Shown one piece after another: positions 8,964 through 17,577 of a stretch of DNA of 64,000 nt. The first letter of the stretch is position 1; the number at the start of each line of letters is the position of its first letter. Made by a program: the position numbers and the translations under genes. The notes beneath the pieces were generated by a model that was not told the origin of the DNA, made no database searches, and saw nothing but the letters and a program-made list of their open reading frames with translations. The DNA is from Burkholderia sp. 8Y (GTDB lineage: Bacteria > Pseudomonadota > Gammaproteobacteria > Burkholderiales > Burkholderiaceae): contig NZ_LR733520.1 in NCBI RefSeq assembly GCF_902506145.1, positions 2,753,044-2,817,043 of the forward strand, written 5' to 3'.

Positions 8964-10088
8964 TTATGCCAATTCGACGAGCACCTTGCCGTTGCGCACG
9001 AACGGAAGTTTTACCACGCGCGCGGGAACTTGCTTGTCGCGGATGACGACCTGCACCGTATCGCCCGGTGCGACGGCAGCCGGGACGCGAGCGAACGCGA
9101 TCGACTCCTGCATGGACGGCGAAAACGTGCCGCTCGTGATTTCGCCTTCGCCGTGCGGCGTCACGACTTTCTGATGCGCGCGCAGCACGCCGCCCGCACG
9201 ACCGTTCTCCTTGATGAGCACGAGCCCGACGAAGTTCGCCTTCGATCCGTTCGCCTCCAGCGCCGCGCGGCCAACGAAATCGCGCGGGGTTTTCAGATCG
9301 ACGGTCCAAGAGAGGCCCGCGTCGAGCGGCGACACGGTTTCGTCCATGTCCTGACCGTAGAGGTTCATACCGGCTTCGAGCCGCAGCGTGTCGCGCGCGC
9401 CCAGACCGGCGGGCTTGACGCTTGCCGCGAGAAGCGCGTTCCAGAGCTTTTCGATGTTCGCGGCCGGAACCACGATCTCGAAGCCGTCTTCGCCCGTATA
9501 GCCGGTGCGCGCGAGCATCAGTTCGCCGTGTTCGGTGGAAGGGAAGATGACCGCGTTGAACGGCTTGATGGCTTCGGTCTCGGCCCGCGTGTCCGGCAGC
9601 ACGTTCCAGACCTTTTCGCGTGCGTTCGGCCCTTGCACCGCGATGATGCCGAAATCGCGGCGCGGCGTGATCGTGAGGTTGAAGTTGCCGTCGGCGTTCA
9701 GTTGCCCGAACCACGCGATGTCCTTGTCCGCCGTGCTCGCGTTCACGACCACGCGAAAGCGCGTTTCGGAGAAGTAATAGACGATGAGATCGTCGATGAC
9801 GCCGCCGTCAGCGTTGAGCAGACATGAGTAGAGCGCCTTGCCGGGCGTGGTGAGCTTGTCGACGTTGTTGGCGATCGCGTGGCGGAAGAACGCGCGGACG
9901 GCGTCGCCTTCGAAATCGACGACACGCATGTGCGACACGTCGAACATGCCGGCGTCGGTGCGCACGGCGCGATGCTCGTCGATCTGCGAACCGTAGTTGA
10001 CGGGCATGTCCCAGCCGCCGAAATCGACCATGCGCGCGTTGAGCGCGAGGTGAGCGGCGTGCAGGGGCGTGTGTTGGAGTTCGGTCAT
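8964..10088 (-). CDS. gcvT: Aminomethyltransferase (glycine cleavage T-protein)
   Basis: Transfers the methylene unit from aminomethyl-GcvH to tetrahydrofolate, releasing ammonia. 374 residues from the ATG at 10088, starting MTELQHTPLHAAHLALNAR and then MVDFGGWDMPVNYGSQIDEH, the typical opening. Folate-site features include FDVSHMRVVDFEG and GYTGEDGFEIVVPA; the C-terminus is KVLVELA. An upstream extension of the frame reads through the riboswitch leader and is rejected as coding. First gene of the operon; the riboswitch lies about 125 bp upstream in the leader. Confidence 0.97.
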   Translation of the reverse strand: MTELQHTPLHAAHLALNARMVDFGGWDMPVNYGSQIDEHRAVRTDAGMFDVSHMRVVDFEGDAVRAFFRHAIANNVDKLTTPGKALYSCLLNADGGVIDDLIVYYFSETRFRVVVNASTADKDIAWFGQLNADGNFNLTITPRRDFGIIAVQGPNAREKVWNVLPDTRAETEAIKPFNAVIFPSTEHGELMLARTGYTGEDGFEIVVPAANIEKLWNALLAASVKPAGLGARDTLRLEAGMNLYGQDMDETVSPLDAGLSWTVDLKTPRDFVGRAALEANGSKANFVGLVLIKENGRAGGVLRAHQKVVTPHGEGEITSGTFSPSMQESIAFARVPAAVAPGDTVQVVIRDKQVPARVVKLPFVRNGKVLVELA

Positions 10089-10212
10089 CGGGGCCTCGGT
10101 TCGCGGAGCAAAAAAGGCCACGCAGCGCGTTCTCGCCTGCGAAGTGCCGCCTTGCTCGCTGCCGGATGCAGCGTGGACAAGGCATCGACTTCGCGATGCG
10201 GTTGCGATGCGT

Positions 10213-10441
10213 GACCCCTCTGTCCTCGGTACCTGAGAGATTGCGCGGATTCGCGAGCGTGTGCTTGCGGGTCCATCGCGCGCCCCTTCGGTGGGCAACT
10301 GGCTTCGTGCGTGCCGTTGCCGCTCTCCAGAGTGCGAGGAATGTGTCCTCGACGCGGCCGGTCCTTTTGCCTGAGAGTTTGTGGGTGTGCCCCTTCGGCG
10401 GCGCGACTCTCGCTTGCACGAGCAGCCACGCGCTCTCCCGA
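10213..10441 (-). ncRNA. Tandem glycine riboswitch upstream of gcvT
   Basis: Read on the minus strand, two consecutive glycine aptamers are recognisable. The first has CGGGAGAGC, then CCGCCGAAGGGGCA, then AACTCTCAGGCAAAAGGACCG. The second has CTCTGGAGAGC, then CACCGAAGGGGC, then AATCTCTCAGGTACCGAGGACAGAGGGG. The repeated 'CCGAAGGGG' and 'CTCTCAGG(C/T)' blocks are the conserved cores of this family, and a short linker joins them as in cooperative tandem forms. It lies in the leader of gcvT, so binding of glycine is expected to switch gcvTHP on. Whether control is by termination or by hiding the ribosome site is not clear from the 125 bases before gcvT. Confidence 0.96.
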
Positions 10442-10624
10442 CGCGTGCGGCAGAATTTACGCGAGGGAAAAGGGGTTGTCAAACGGATTTGGGACGGGGG
10501 CGATTGCCCGAAACGGCCGGGCGTGATTGGCACGGTTCCGGCCCGTATCCGGCACGATTCGTTACTTTCGCGGTGCGGCCGTCACCTACACTCGGAGCTT
10601 CGCCAACGCACTTTTCAATCGATC

Positions 10625-10951
10625 ATGGCTTCAGTCACCATCAACGGCCGGACCGTCACCGGCAGCGCGATTTCCATCCGGGGTAAGCAAGTGACCGTGG
10701 ACGGCGAAGTCGTCAGCGGCGATGATCTGCCGCGCATCACCATCGAGGTTCATGGCGACGTCGAGCGGATCGACGTTGACAGTTGCGACAAGCTCACCGT
10801 GCACGGAAAAGCCGGGGCCGTATCGGTCGTGTCGGGAAACGTCTTCTGCAGCGATGTCGGCGGGTCGGTGCAGACGGTTTCGGGGAATGTCGCCTGCCGG
10901 GACGTCGGCGGGAATGTGAGCACGACGTCGGGCACGATCAACCGGCGCTGA
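10625..10951 (+). CDS. Small beta-strand repeat protein, unknown function
   Basis: 108 residues, MASVTINGRTVTGS... The C-terminal two thirds are built from short repeats: HGDVERIDVDSCDKLTVHG, then KAGAVSVVSGNVFCSDVGG, then SVQTVSGNVACRDVGGNVST. This pattern (hydrophobic every second residue, G-N turns) is what a small right-handed beta-helix or stacked beta-sheet looks like, as in the DUF2807/DUF4097 or bactofilin-like groups. No signal peptide, so cytoplasmic. The ATG has no strong ribosome-binding site. It is divergent from the gcv operon and convergent with the oxidoreductase gene. Three Cys are spaced regularly along the repeat. Confidence 0.65.
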   Translation: MASVTINGRTVTGSAISIRGKQVTVDGEVVSGDDLPRITIEVHGDVERIDVDSCDKLTVHGKAGAVSVVSGNVFCSDVGGSVQTVSGNVACRDVGGNVSTTSGTINRR

Positions 10952-10954
10952 CAT

Positions 10955-11998
10955 TCACCCCCGCACGAACTCCACCCTTCTCCCCTGCGCCTCACTGCGC
11001 ATCGCCAGCTCGATCACCGTCATCACATCGACGGCATCCTGCGGCGTCACCGGAAACGGCTTGCCGTCGATCACCGACGCCGCCAGCGCGCGATAGAACT
11101 CCACATACGCGCCATCCCGCGTCGCGAACTGATGCCGCAGATCGTGGTCGCCATCGACTTCGCGCAGCAGCCCCGGCGGATTCTTGCCGAATTCCGGATT
11201 GCCCGGCCGCATGCCGGAGCGCAACTGATCTTCCTGCACGTCGAGGCCGGTCTTCACGTAGCTGCCGCGCGTGCCGTGAATCGCGAAACGCGGCGGCTCC
11301 AGCGCCGCGAGCGCGCTCGCATGCAGAATGACTTCCTTGTCGGCATAGCCGAGCACGAGGTGCACGTAGTCCGGCGCGTGCGCGTGGTCGCGATGCGCCT
11401 TGACGAACGCCGTCACCGTCTGCGGCGCACCGAAAAGCGTGAGCGCCTGATCGATCAGATGCGGCCCCAGATCGAACAGCAGACCGCCGCCGCGCGCCGC
11501 TTCTTCGCGCCAACGCTGCGGCACTTTCGGACGAAAGCGGTCGAAATGCGATTCGTAATGCGTGATGCGCCCGAGCCGCCCGCTTTCGATCAGCGCGCCC
11601 ACCGTCAGAAAATCGCCGTCCCAGCGGCGATTGTGGAACGGCGCGAAGAGCAGACCGCGCTCGGCGGCGAGATCGGCGAGCGCGCGGGCATCGCGGGCGG
11701 ACAGCGTGACCGGCTTGTCGACGACCACATGCTTGCCCGCCGACAGCGCACGGTGCGCAAGGTCGAAGTGCGTGTCGTTCGGCGTGGCGATGACGACGCA
11801 CGGAACGTCGTCCAGCGCGATGAGCGCATCGAAGTCGGCGACGATGCGCGCATCCGGATAGTCCGCGAGCGCGCGCTCCGCCTGGCTCGTCGCGATGGCG
11901 GCGACCTTCGCGCGGCCGCAATGCTCGATGACGGGCGCGTGGAACGTCGCGCCGGCCAGGCCATAGCCCATCAGGCCGACTTTCAGTGCTGAACTCAT
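10955..11998 (-). CDS. Gfo/Idh/MocA family NAD(P)-dependent oxidoreductase
   Basis: About 347 residues. N-terminal Rossmann fold KVGLMGYGLAGATFHAPVIEH with a Gly-rich dinucleotide loop, then the family hallmark GKHVVVDKPVTLSARDARAL, where the EKP-type lysine (here DKP) serves in catalysis. The C-terminal alpha/beta domain has ARGGGLLFDLGPHLIDQALTLFG with the conserved aspartate and histidine. It resembles E. coli YdgJ-like scyllo-inositol dehydrogenases, but the substrate (a sugar or inositol) is not determined. Two earlier in-frame ATGs at 12007 and 12010 exist; the ATG at 11998 fits family N-termini and has AGGA 11 bases upstream. Monocistronic as far as can be seen. Confidence 0.88.
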   Translation of the reverse strand: MSSALKVGLMGYGLAGATFHAPVIEHCGRAKVAAIATSQAERALADYPDARIVADFDALIALDDVPCVVIATPNDTHFDLAHRALSAGKHVVVDKPVTLSARDARALADLAAERGLLFAPFHNRRWDGDFLTVGALIESGRLGRITHYESHFDRFRPKVPQRWREEAARGGGLLFDLGPHLIDQALTLFGAPQTVTAFVKAHRDHAHAPDYVHLVLGYADKEVILHASALAALEPPRFAIHGTRGSYVKTGLDVQEDQLRSGMRPGNPEFGKNPPGLLREVDGDHDLRHQFATRDGAYVEFYRALAASVIDGKPFPVTPQDAVDVMTVIELAMRSEAQGRRVEFVRG

Positions 11999-12219
11999 TG
12001 TGGGCATCATCCTGTTCGAATCGAACAGTTATTGTGGCACGCGGCCAATTGGAGGCAACCGGAAAGCGAACGGGGGCCAAAACCCGCCGCGTTCTATCGT
12101 GTTAACATCGCGCTCTCGAATTTGCCGCGCGATCAACGGGTTGCGCGGCGGTGTTCGCAGTCTAATCAGGCGCGGCTGGCTCCGTGCGCCGCTCGCCTCA
12201 CTCTCCAAAGTCCAGAACG

Positions 12220-14307
12220 ATGTCCGCAGGTCTCAACGCCGCGCAAAGCGAAGCGGTGCGCTATCTCGATGGTCCCTGTCTCGTGCTCGCCGGGGCGGGC
12301 AGCGGCAAGACGCGCGTCATCACGCAGAAGATCGCGCATCTGATCGAAGGACGCGGCTTCGAGCCGAAGCATATTGCCGCCCTCACCTTCACGAACAAGG
12401 CGGCGCTCGAAATGCGCGAGCGCACCGCGAAGCTGCTCGAAGGCAAGACGCTCACGACGCCCGGCAAGGAAGGCCGCAAGGTGCCGGTCAATCAGTTGAC
12501 CATCTGCACGTTTCACTCGCTCGGCGTGCAGATCATGCGGCAGGAAGCGGAGCACGTCGGCCTGAAGCCGCAGTTTTCGATCATGGATGCCGACGACTGC
12601 TTCGGCATGGTCCAGGAGCAGCTCGGCACCACCGACAAGGGCCTGATCCGCAAGATCCAGTCGATCATTTCGCTGTGGAAGAACGCGATGGTCTCGCCCG
12701 ATCAGGCCGCCGTGCTCGCGAGCAACGAGGACGAGCATCAGGCGGCGATCGTCTATCGCAGCTACGCCGCGACGCTGCACGCCTATCAGGCGCTCGATTT
12801 CGACGATCTGATCCTGCGCCCCGCGCAGCTTTTCGCCGCGAACGAGCCGGTGCGCGAGAAGTGGCAGAACCGCCTGCGCTATCTGCTGATCGACGAATAT
12901 CAGGACACGAACGCCTGCCAGTACGAACTGCTGAAGCTGCTGGCCGGCCCGCGCGCCGCGTTCACGGCGGTCGGCGACGACGATCAGGCCATCTACGGCT
13001 GGCGCGGCGCGACGCTCGAAAACCTCGCGCAGTTGAGCAAGGATTTCCCGAAGCTGCATGTGGTGAAGCTGGAGCAGAACTATCGCTCGACGGTGCGGAT
13101 TCTGACGGCGGCGAACAACGTGATCGCGAACAATCCGAAGCTCTTCGAGAAGAAATTGTGGTCCGAGCACGGCATGGGCGACACCATTACCGTGACCGGC
13201 TGCAACGACGAAGAGCACGAGGCGGAGTCCGTCGTATTTCGCCTGTCGGCGCACAAGTTCGAGCGGCGCGCGGCGTTTCGCGATTACGCCATTCTCTATC
13301 GCGGCAACTTTCAGGCGCGCAACTTCGAGCAAGTGCTGCGGCGCGAGCGCATTCCGTACGTGCTCTCGGGCGGACAGTCGTTTTTCGATCGCGCGGAGAT
13401 CAAGGATCTGATCGCGTATCTGCGTCTGATCGCGAATCCCGACGACGACCCCGCGTTCATCCGCGCGATCACGACGCCCCGGCGCGGCGTCGGCAACACG
13501 ACGCTGGAGGCGCTCGGCGCGTTCGCGGGCGCGGCGAAGGTGTCGCTGTTCGAAGCGGTGTTCATGGGCGGCATCGAGGCGCGGCTGTCGGCGCGGCAAG
13601 TCGAACCGTTGCGCACGTTCTGCGAGTGGATACGCCGCCTGTCGGACCGTGCGGGACGCGATCCGGCGACCGAAGTGCTCGACGACATGATGGAAGCGAT
13701 CCACTACGAAGCGTATCTCTACGATGCCTTCGACGAGCGGCAGGCGCAGTCCAAGTGGCAGAACGTGCTGGAGTTCCTCGAATGGCTGAAGCGCAAGGGC
13801 ACGAAGCCGGCGGCATTGCCTGAAGCGGAGCAGACCGGCTACGACACCGCCGATGGTCTCGCCGACGAGGGCAAGAACCTGCTCGGCCTGATCCAGACCG
13901 TCGCGCTGATGTCCATGCTCGAAGGCAAGGACGAAGACCCTGACGCGGTGCGGCTTTCGACCGTGCATGCGTCGAAGGGGCTCGAATATCCGCACGTGTT
14001 TCTGGTCGGCGTGGAAGAAGGGATCATGCCGCATCGCGGCAGCTCGGACGACGACGCGCCTGTCGACGACGCGCGCATCGAGGAAGAGCGCCGGCTCATG
14101 TACGTGGCGATCACGCGGGCGCAGCGCAGCCTGCATCTGAACTGGTGCAAGAAGCGAAAGCGCGCGCGCGAGACGGTCGTGTGCGAGCCGTCGCGCTTCA
14201 TTCCCGAGATGCTGCTCGACGATGCCCCGCCGCCGACGCCGGACGAGGCGCCGCTGTCGCCGAAAGATCGAATGGCGATGCTCAAGGCGATGCTGCAAAA
14301 GAACTGA
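12220..14307 (+). CDS. rep: ATP-dependent DNA helicase Rep
   Basis: Superfamily 1A 3'-5' helicase that helps the replication fork through protein blocks. 695 residues from the ATG at 12220 (MSAGLNAAQSEAVRYLDG). Motifs in order: Walker A AGAGSGKTRV (about residues 25-34), Ia LTFTNKAALEM, CTFHSLGVQIMRQEA (closer to Rep than to UvrD), II DEYQDTNACQYELL, III GDDDQAIYGWRGA, IV LEQNYRS, V VHASKGLEYPHVFLVG, VI RLMYVAITRAQ. E. coli Rep is 673 residues. It ends convergently 12 bp from the cytochrome gene. Confidence 0.94.
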   Translation: MSAGLNAAQSEAVRYLDGPCLVLAGAGSGKTRVITQKIAHLIEGRGFEPKHIAALTFTNKAALEMRERTAKLLEGKTLTTPGKEGRKVPVNQLTICTFHSLGVQIMRQEAEHVGLKPQFSIMDADDCFGMVQEQLGTTDKGLIRKIQSIISLWKNAMVSPDQAAVLASNEDEHQAAIVYRSYAATLHAYQALDFDDLILRPAQLFAANEPVREKWQNRLRYLLIDEYQDTNACQYELLKLLAGPRAAFTAVGDDDQAIYGWRGATLENLAQLSKDFPKLHVVKLEQNYRSTVRILTAANNVIANNPKLFEKKLWSEHGMGDTITVTGCNDEEHEAESVVFRLSAHKFERRAAFRDYAILYRGNFQARNFEQVLRRERIPYVLSGGQSFFDRAEIKDLIAYLRLIANPDDDPAFIRAITTPRRGVGNTTLEALGAFAGAAKVSLFEAVFMGGIEARLSARQVEPLRTFCEWIRRLSDRAGRDPATEVLDDMMEAIHYEAYLYDAFDERQAQSKWQNVLEFLEWLKRKGTKPAALPEAEQTGYDTADGLADEGKNLLGLIQTVALMSMLEGKDEDPDAVRLSTVHASKGLEYPHVFLVGVEEGIMPHRGSSDDDAPVDDARIEEERRLMYVAITRAQRSLHLNWCKKRKRARETVVCEPSRFIPEMLLDDAPPPTPDEAPLSPKDRMAMLKAMLQKN

Positions 14308-14319
14308 GGTCGCGGCGCC

Positions 14320-15240
14320 TTACTTCGCTGCGTTCACCATGTAATCGACGGCGGCTTTCACGTCCGCATCCGATGCATTCGATCCACCCTTCGGCGGCAT
14401 CGCGCCCTTGCCGTGCAGCGCGTAGTTGTAGACGGTGTCCATCGGGTCTTTGAGACGCGGCGCCCAGGCGGCCTTGTCGCCGAACTTCGGCGCGTTGAGC
14501 ACGCCCGCCGCGTGGCACGCCTGACAGACCTGCTCGTAGAGCGCCTTCCCGGCTTGCGCGCTATCGGCGCTTTGCGCGCCCGCCGCCGGCGCCGATGCCG
14601 TCTGCGGCACCGCCGCCAGAGCGGCGACGGCGGCTGCGGCTTGCGCGTTGTCCGTCGAGCTTGCGCCCGCTGCGCCGGAAGCCGCCGCCGGCGCGGAAGC
14701 GGAAGCGGATGACGGCGCGGAAGCCGAAGCCGCCGCGCCCGGCGCGGGCTGTGCCGGCTCGGCGAATTTCGCGCCGCCGTTGTTTGCCATGTAGACGACG
14801 GCGCGCGCAATTTCGAAGTCGCTGTAGTCGTCGGGGCTGGTGCCGCCGCGCGGGGGCATCGCGCCCTTGCCGTTCAGAGCGTTGTGGACGAGCGTGTCGT
14901 AGCCTTCGCCGATGCGCGGCGCCCAAGCGCTGGCATCGCCGAACTTGGGCGCCCCTGCGGTGCCCGTGGCGTGACAGGCCGAGCAGACGGCCTTGAAGAC
15001 TTCCTCGCCGGTTTTGTAGACGCGCGGCGCGTTGGCGTCGCGGATATCGACCTGGGCGGCGGGCGCAATTCTCTGCTCCACCGATGCATCGAGATTGGTG
15101 CCCGCGCCGGTGCGCGTCGTGTTGTCGACGTAGACCGCGAGCAGAACGATGATGGCGACGGGAATGCCGAACCCCGCGATGACCGCCGCGATGAGTTGGC
15201 CGGGTGTCTTGATCGGGGCTCCGTGGGGTGCTTCGCTCAT
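14320..15240 (-). CDS. Membrane-anchored dihaem cytochrome c (cytochrome c5 type)
   Basis: 306 residues. An N-terminal hydrophobic helix (LIAAVIAGFGIPVAIIVLLAVYV, about residues 15-38) anchors it in the inner membrane with the rest in the periplasm. Two class I haem c domains of the c5 type follow, with CxxCH sites VCSACHATG and VCQACHAAG, each followed by GAPKFGD or NAPKFGD and a distal methionine in GKGAMPP. They are joined by a linker of about 65 residues made almost only of Ala, Ser and Pro, suggesting flexible tethering of the two haem domains. Likely an electron shuttle to a terminal oxidase; the partner is not in the window. Confidence 0.9.
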   Translation of the reverse strand: MSEAPHGAPIKTPGQLIAAVIAGFGIPVAIIVLLAVYVDNTTRTGAGTNLDASVEQRIAPAAQVDIRDANAPRVYKTGEEVFKAVCSACHATGTAGAPKFGDASAWAPRIGEGYDTLVHNALNGKGAMPPRGGTSPDDYSDFEIARAVVYMANNGGAKFAEPAQPAPGAAASASAPSSASASAPAAASGAAGASSTDNAQAAAAVAALAAVPQTASAPAAGAQSADSAQAGKALYEQVCQACHAAGVLNAPKFGDKAAWAPRLKDPMDTVYNYALHGKGAMPPKGGSNASDADVKAAVDYMVNAAK

Positions 15241-15528
15241 GCTTGTCTCGTCTCCCGTTTTTTTAGGTGAGTCGGTTCAGTGACAGCGTGACAGCTACCG
15301 CTTCGGCCCTGCGTCGCCGAGGGCACGGTCGATTATAGACCGAACGCTTAACGGAAGGCGCGGGGCGGCGGGGGCCGTAGCGCGGGCGTTTACCCGAATC
15401 GTGTGAGGCTTCGCGCGCAGCGTCCAACCCCGCGTGATGGACGGATTCACGGAAACCGGGTATTCTCTCGGATTCGCATGGGCCTTGCAGCCGTCTTCCG
15501 GCACCCGCACGCAAGGCTTTCCGCCGAA

Positions 15529-15604
15529 GCGCCCGTAGCTCAATGGATAGAGTACTGCCCTCCGAAGGCAGGGGTTGCTGGTTCGATCCCAGCCGGGCGC
15601 GCCA
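15529..15604 (+). tRNA. tRNA-Arg (anticodon CCG)
   Basis: A full cloverleaf of 76 nucleotides with encoded CCA. The acceptor stem GCGCCCG pairs with CGGGCGC, the D arm is GCTC...GAGT, and the anticodon stem-loop is CTGCC-CTCCGAA-GGCAG with anticodon CCG at 15562-15564 (reads CGG, Arg). The T arm is GCTGG-TTCGATC-CCAGC, then discriminator G and CCA at 15602-15604. No integrase or duplicated 3' end was noticed nearby, so no island uses it as attachment site in this window. Confidence 0.97.
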
Positions 15605-15741
15605 AAACGCACATCTGTCGCGTCTTCACCAATTCCTCCGCGCTAAAACTCAAGCATCGCATCTGTCCTGCCGTTAACCCTACGGCCGCCCGCGTTCATC
15701 ACAACCGCGCCGAAAAAACAATACGAATCCAGGGGTCCACC

Positions 15742-16821
15742 ATGCAGCACGCCCACCAGCCGCCACGCTGGCCTCATGCCTTCGCATGGGCGGCGCTTCG
15801 GCATCCGGAACGCGAACAAGCCACGCTGCGCGTCGTGCTCGGGGCCGCCGTGCTGCTGGCCTACGCTGGCTACGCGTGGCTCAACCCATCGCGCGATGCG
15901 TCGATGGTCGCGCGAATCGTCGCGCTCTATGTGTTCTATGGCGCGGTGACGCTGCTGATCGTCAGCCGCATGGCGTCGCCGTCGAAGAAGCGGCTCGTGG
16001 TCACGAGCATCGCGGATCAGGCGTTCGTCGGCGCGGCGCTCGCCGCGGGCGGCGAAGTCGGCCTTCCGCTTCTGTGGGTCGTGTTCTGGTTTCTAATCGG
16101 TTCCGGCTGCCGCTACGGCAAGCGCACGCTCGCCGTGTCGTGCGCGACCGCCATCGCGGTGATCGGCGCGCTCACGCTCTGGCAGCCGTGGTGGAACGCG
16201 AACCCGTCCGCCGCGCTCGGCCTCGCGCTGAGCGTGCTGGCGGCATCGGTGTATCTGACCGTGCTCGTCGACCGGCTCGGCAATGCAAATCGCGATCTCG
16301 CGCGGCAAGCATCGACCGATCCGCTCACGGGTCTCGCGAATCGCTACGCGCTGGAACACATCGTCAATCGCACGATGACCGCCGCGCAGGACACCGTGCT
16401 GCTTCTCATCGACCTCGACGGCTTCAAGGAAGTCAACGATAACTACGGCCACGCCGTCGGCGACTTGCTGTTGCAGCAGTTCGCCAACGTGCTCGCCCGC
16501 CGCATGCCGAATCGCGACACCGTGGCGCGGCTCGGCGGCGACGAGTTCGTCGTGCTCGCGCATGAGGCGCACAACCGCTCCGCCGTGCTCGCGATCACCG
16601 AAGGCATCCACGCGGCGCTCGCGTCGATCACGTCGGTCGAAGGGCGAGCGGTCTCCGTATCGGCGAGCATCGGCGCGTGCATGCTGTCGAGCGCCGCCAA
16701 CGCGCGTCACGCCGACATCAGCGCCGTGCTGCGCGCCGCCGACCGCGCGATGTATCGCGCGAAAAGTCTCGGCATCGGCAAAACGGTGTTCGCCGAAGCG
16801 CGAGACTTCGAAGCCGGCTAG
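15742..16821 (+). CDS. Membrane GGDEF-domain diguanylate cyclase
   Basis: 359 residues from the ATG at 15742. The N-terminal 180 residues hold several hydrophobic helices (VVLGAAVLLAYAGYAWL, IVALYVFYGAVTLLIV, LLWVVFWFLIG, LAVSCATAIAVIGALTL, LGLALSVLAASVYLTVLV), a membrane sensor without a named domain. The C-terminal GGDEF domain starts ASTDPLTGLANRYALE and has the active-site motif RLGGDEFVVL with metal-binding LLLIDLDGFKEVND, so it should make cyclic di-GMP. The residues five before GGDEF read PNRD rather than RxxD, so product feedback through the I-site is probably absent. It ends 4 bp from fliA, convergently; a link to motility control is plausible but unproven. Confidence 0.9.
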   Translation: MQHAHQPPRWPHAFAWAALRHPEREQATLRVVLGAAVLLAYAGYAWLNPSRDASMVARIVALYVFYGAVTLLIVSRMASPSKKRLVVTSIADQAFVGAALAAGGEVGLPLLWVVFWFLIGSGCRYGKRTLAVSCATAIAVIGALTLWQPWWNANPSAALGLALSVLAASVYLTVLVDRLGNANRDLARQASTDPLTGLANRYALEHIVNRTMTAAQDTVLLLIDLDGFKEVNDNYGHAVGDLLLQQFANVLARRMPNRDTVARLGGDEFVVLAHEAHNRSAVLAITEGIHAALASITSVEGRAVSVSASIGACMLSSAANARHADISAVLRAADRAMYRAKSLGIGKTVFAEARDFEAG

Positions 16822-16825
16822 CGCA

Positions 16826-17557
16826 TCACGCCTCGACGCCCGTCCACGCCTGTTCGCGCAGCTTGGAGCGCAGACGCGCGACCGCCTGGCTGTGCAACTG
16901 ACACACGCGCGATTCGCTCACTTCCATCACCGCGCCGATTTCGCGCAGGTTCAAGCCCTTCTCGTAGTACAGGCTCATCAGAAGCTTCTCGCGTTCCGGC
17001 AGCTTGTCGATGGCTTCGATCAACGCGCCGCGCAGGCTGTCGTCGAGCAGCGCGGACAGCGGGTCCGAACGGTCGACGCAATAGCGGTCGAGGAACGGCT
17101 CGTCGTCGGCGGAGCGGTCGAAGTCTTCGTAATAGATCAGCTGGCTGCCGTGCAGGTCTTGCAGCATCGACTGATATTCGTCGAGCGGCAAGTTCATGTG
17201 CTCGGCGATCTCCGTCTCGCTCGCGGAGCGGCCGAGGTTCTGCTCGACCTTGTGCACCGCCGATTCCACTTCGCGCGAGGTCTTGCGCATGCTGCGCGGC
17301 AGCCAGTCGTTGGCGCGCAGCTCGTCGAGCATCGCGCCGCGAATGCGCTGGCTCGCGTAGGTTTCGAATTGCGCGCCCTGATCTTCCTTGTAGCGGCTCG
17401 CCGCGTCCAGGAGGCCGATCATGCCGGCCTGAATCAGGTCGTCGAGGTCGACGCTCGCCGGCATCTTGGCGACGAGCTGAAGTCCCAGCCGTCGAACGAG
17501 CGGCGCATATTTCGTCAGGACGTCCGACTGAGAGAGTTTGCCTTGGGCGTTGTACAT
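16826..17557 (-). CDS. fliA: RNA polymerase sigma factor for flagellar operons (sigma-28)
   Basis: 243 residues from the ATG at 17557 (MYNAQGKLSQSDVLTKYAPL), preceded by AAGGTG at good spacing; a frame 8 codons longer exists but lacks this. Region 2: VRRLGLQLVAKMPASVDLDDLIQAGMIGLLDA and FETYASQRIRGAMLDELR. Region 3: KTSREVESAVHKVEQNLGR. Region 4 (helix-turn-helix): LPEREKLLMSLYYEKGLNLREIGAVMEVSESRVCQLHSQA. Directs transcription of late flagellar and chemotaxis genes, normally held off by FlgM. Last gene of flhF-flhG-fliA; flhG ends 21 bases before its start. Confidence 0.96.
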   Translation of the reverse strand: MYNAQGKLSQSDVLTKYAPLVRRLGLQLVAKMPASVDLDDLIQAGMIGLLDAASRYKEDQGAQFETYASQRIRGAMLDELRANDWLPRSMRKTSREVESAVHKVEQNLGRSASETEIAEHMNLPLDEYQSMLQDLHGSQLIYYEDFDRSADDEPFLDRYCVDRSDPLSALLDDSLRGALIEAIDKLPEREKLLMSLYYEKGLNLREIGAVMEVSESRVCQLHSQAVARLRSKLREQAWTGVEA

Positions 17558-17577
17558 CTGAGTCACCTTGATCTTGA

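Noticed and set aside
15529..15604. tRNA-Arg as attachment site of an island
   Set aside because: No duplicated tRNA 3' end and no integrase in the following 5 kb; neighbours are ordinary chromosomal genes.
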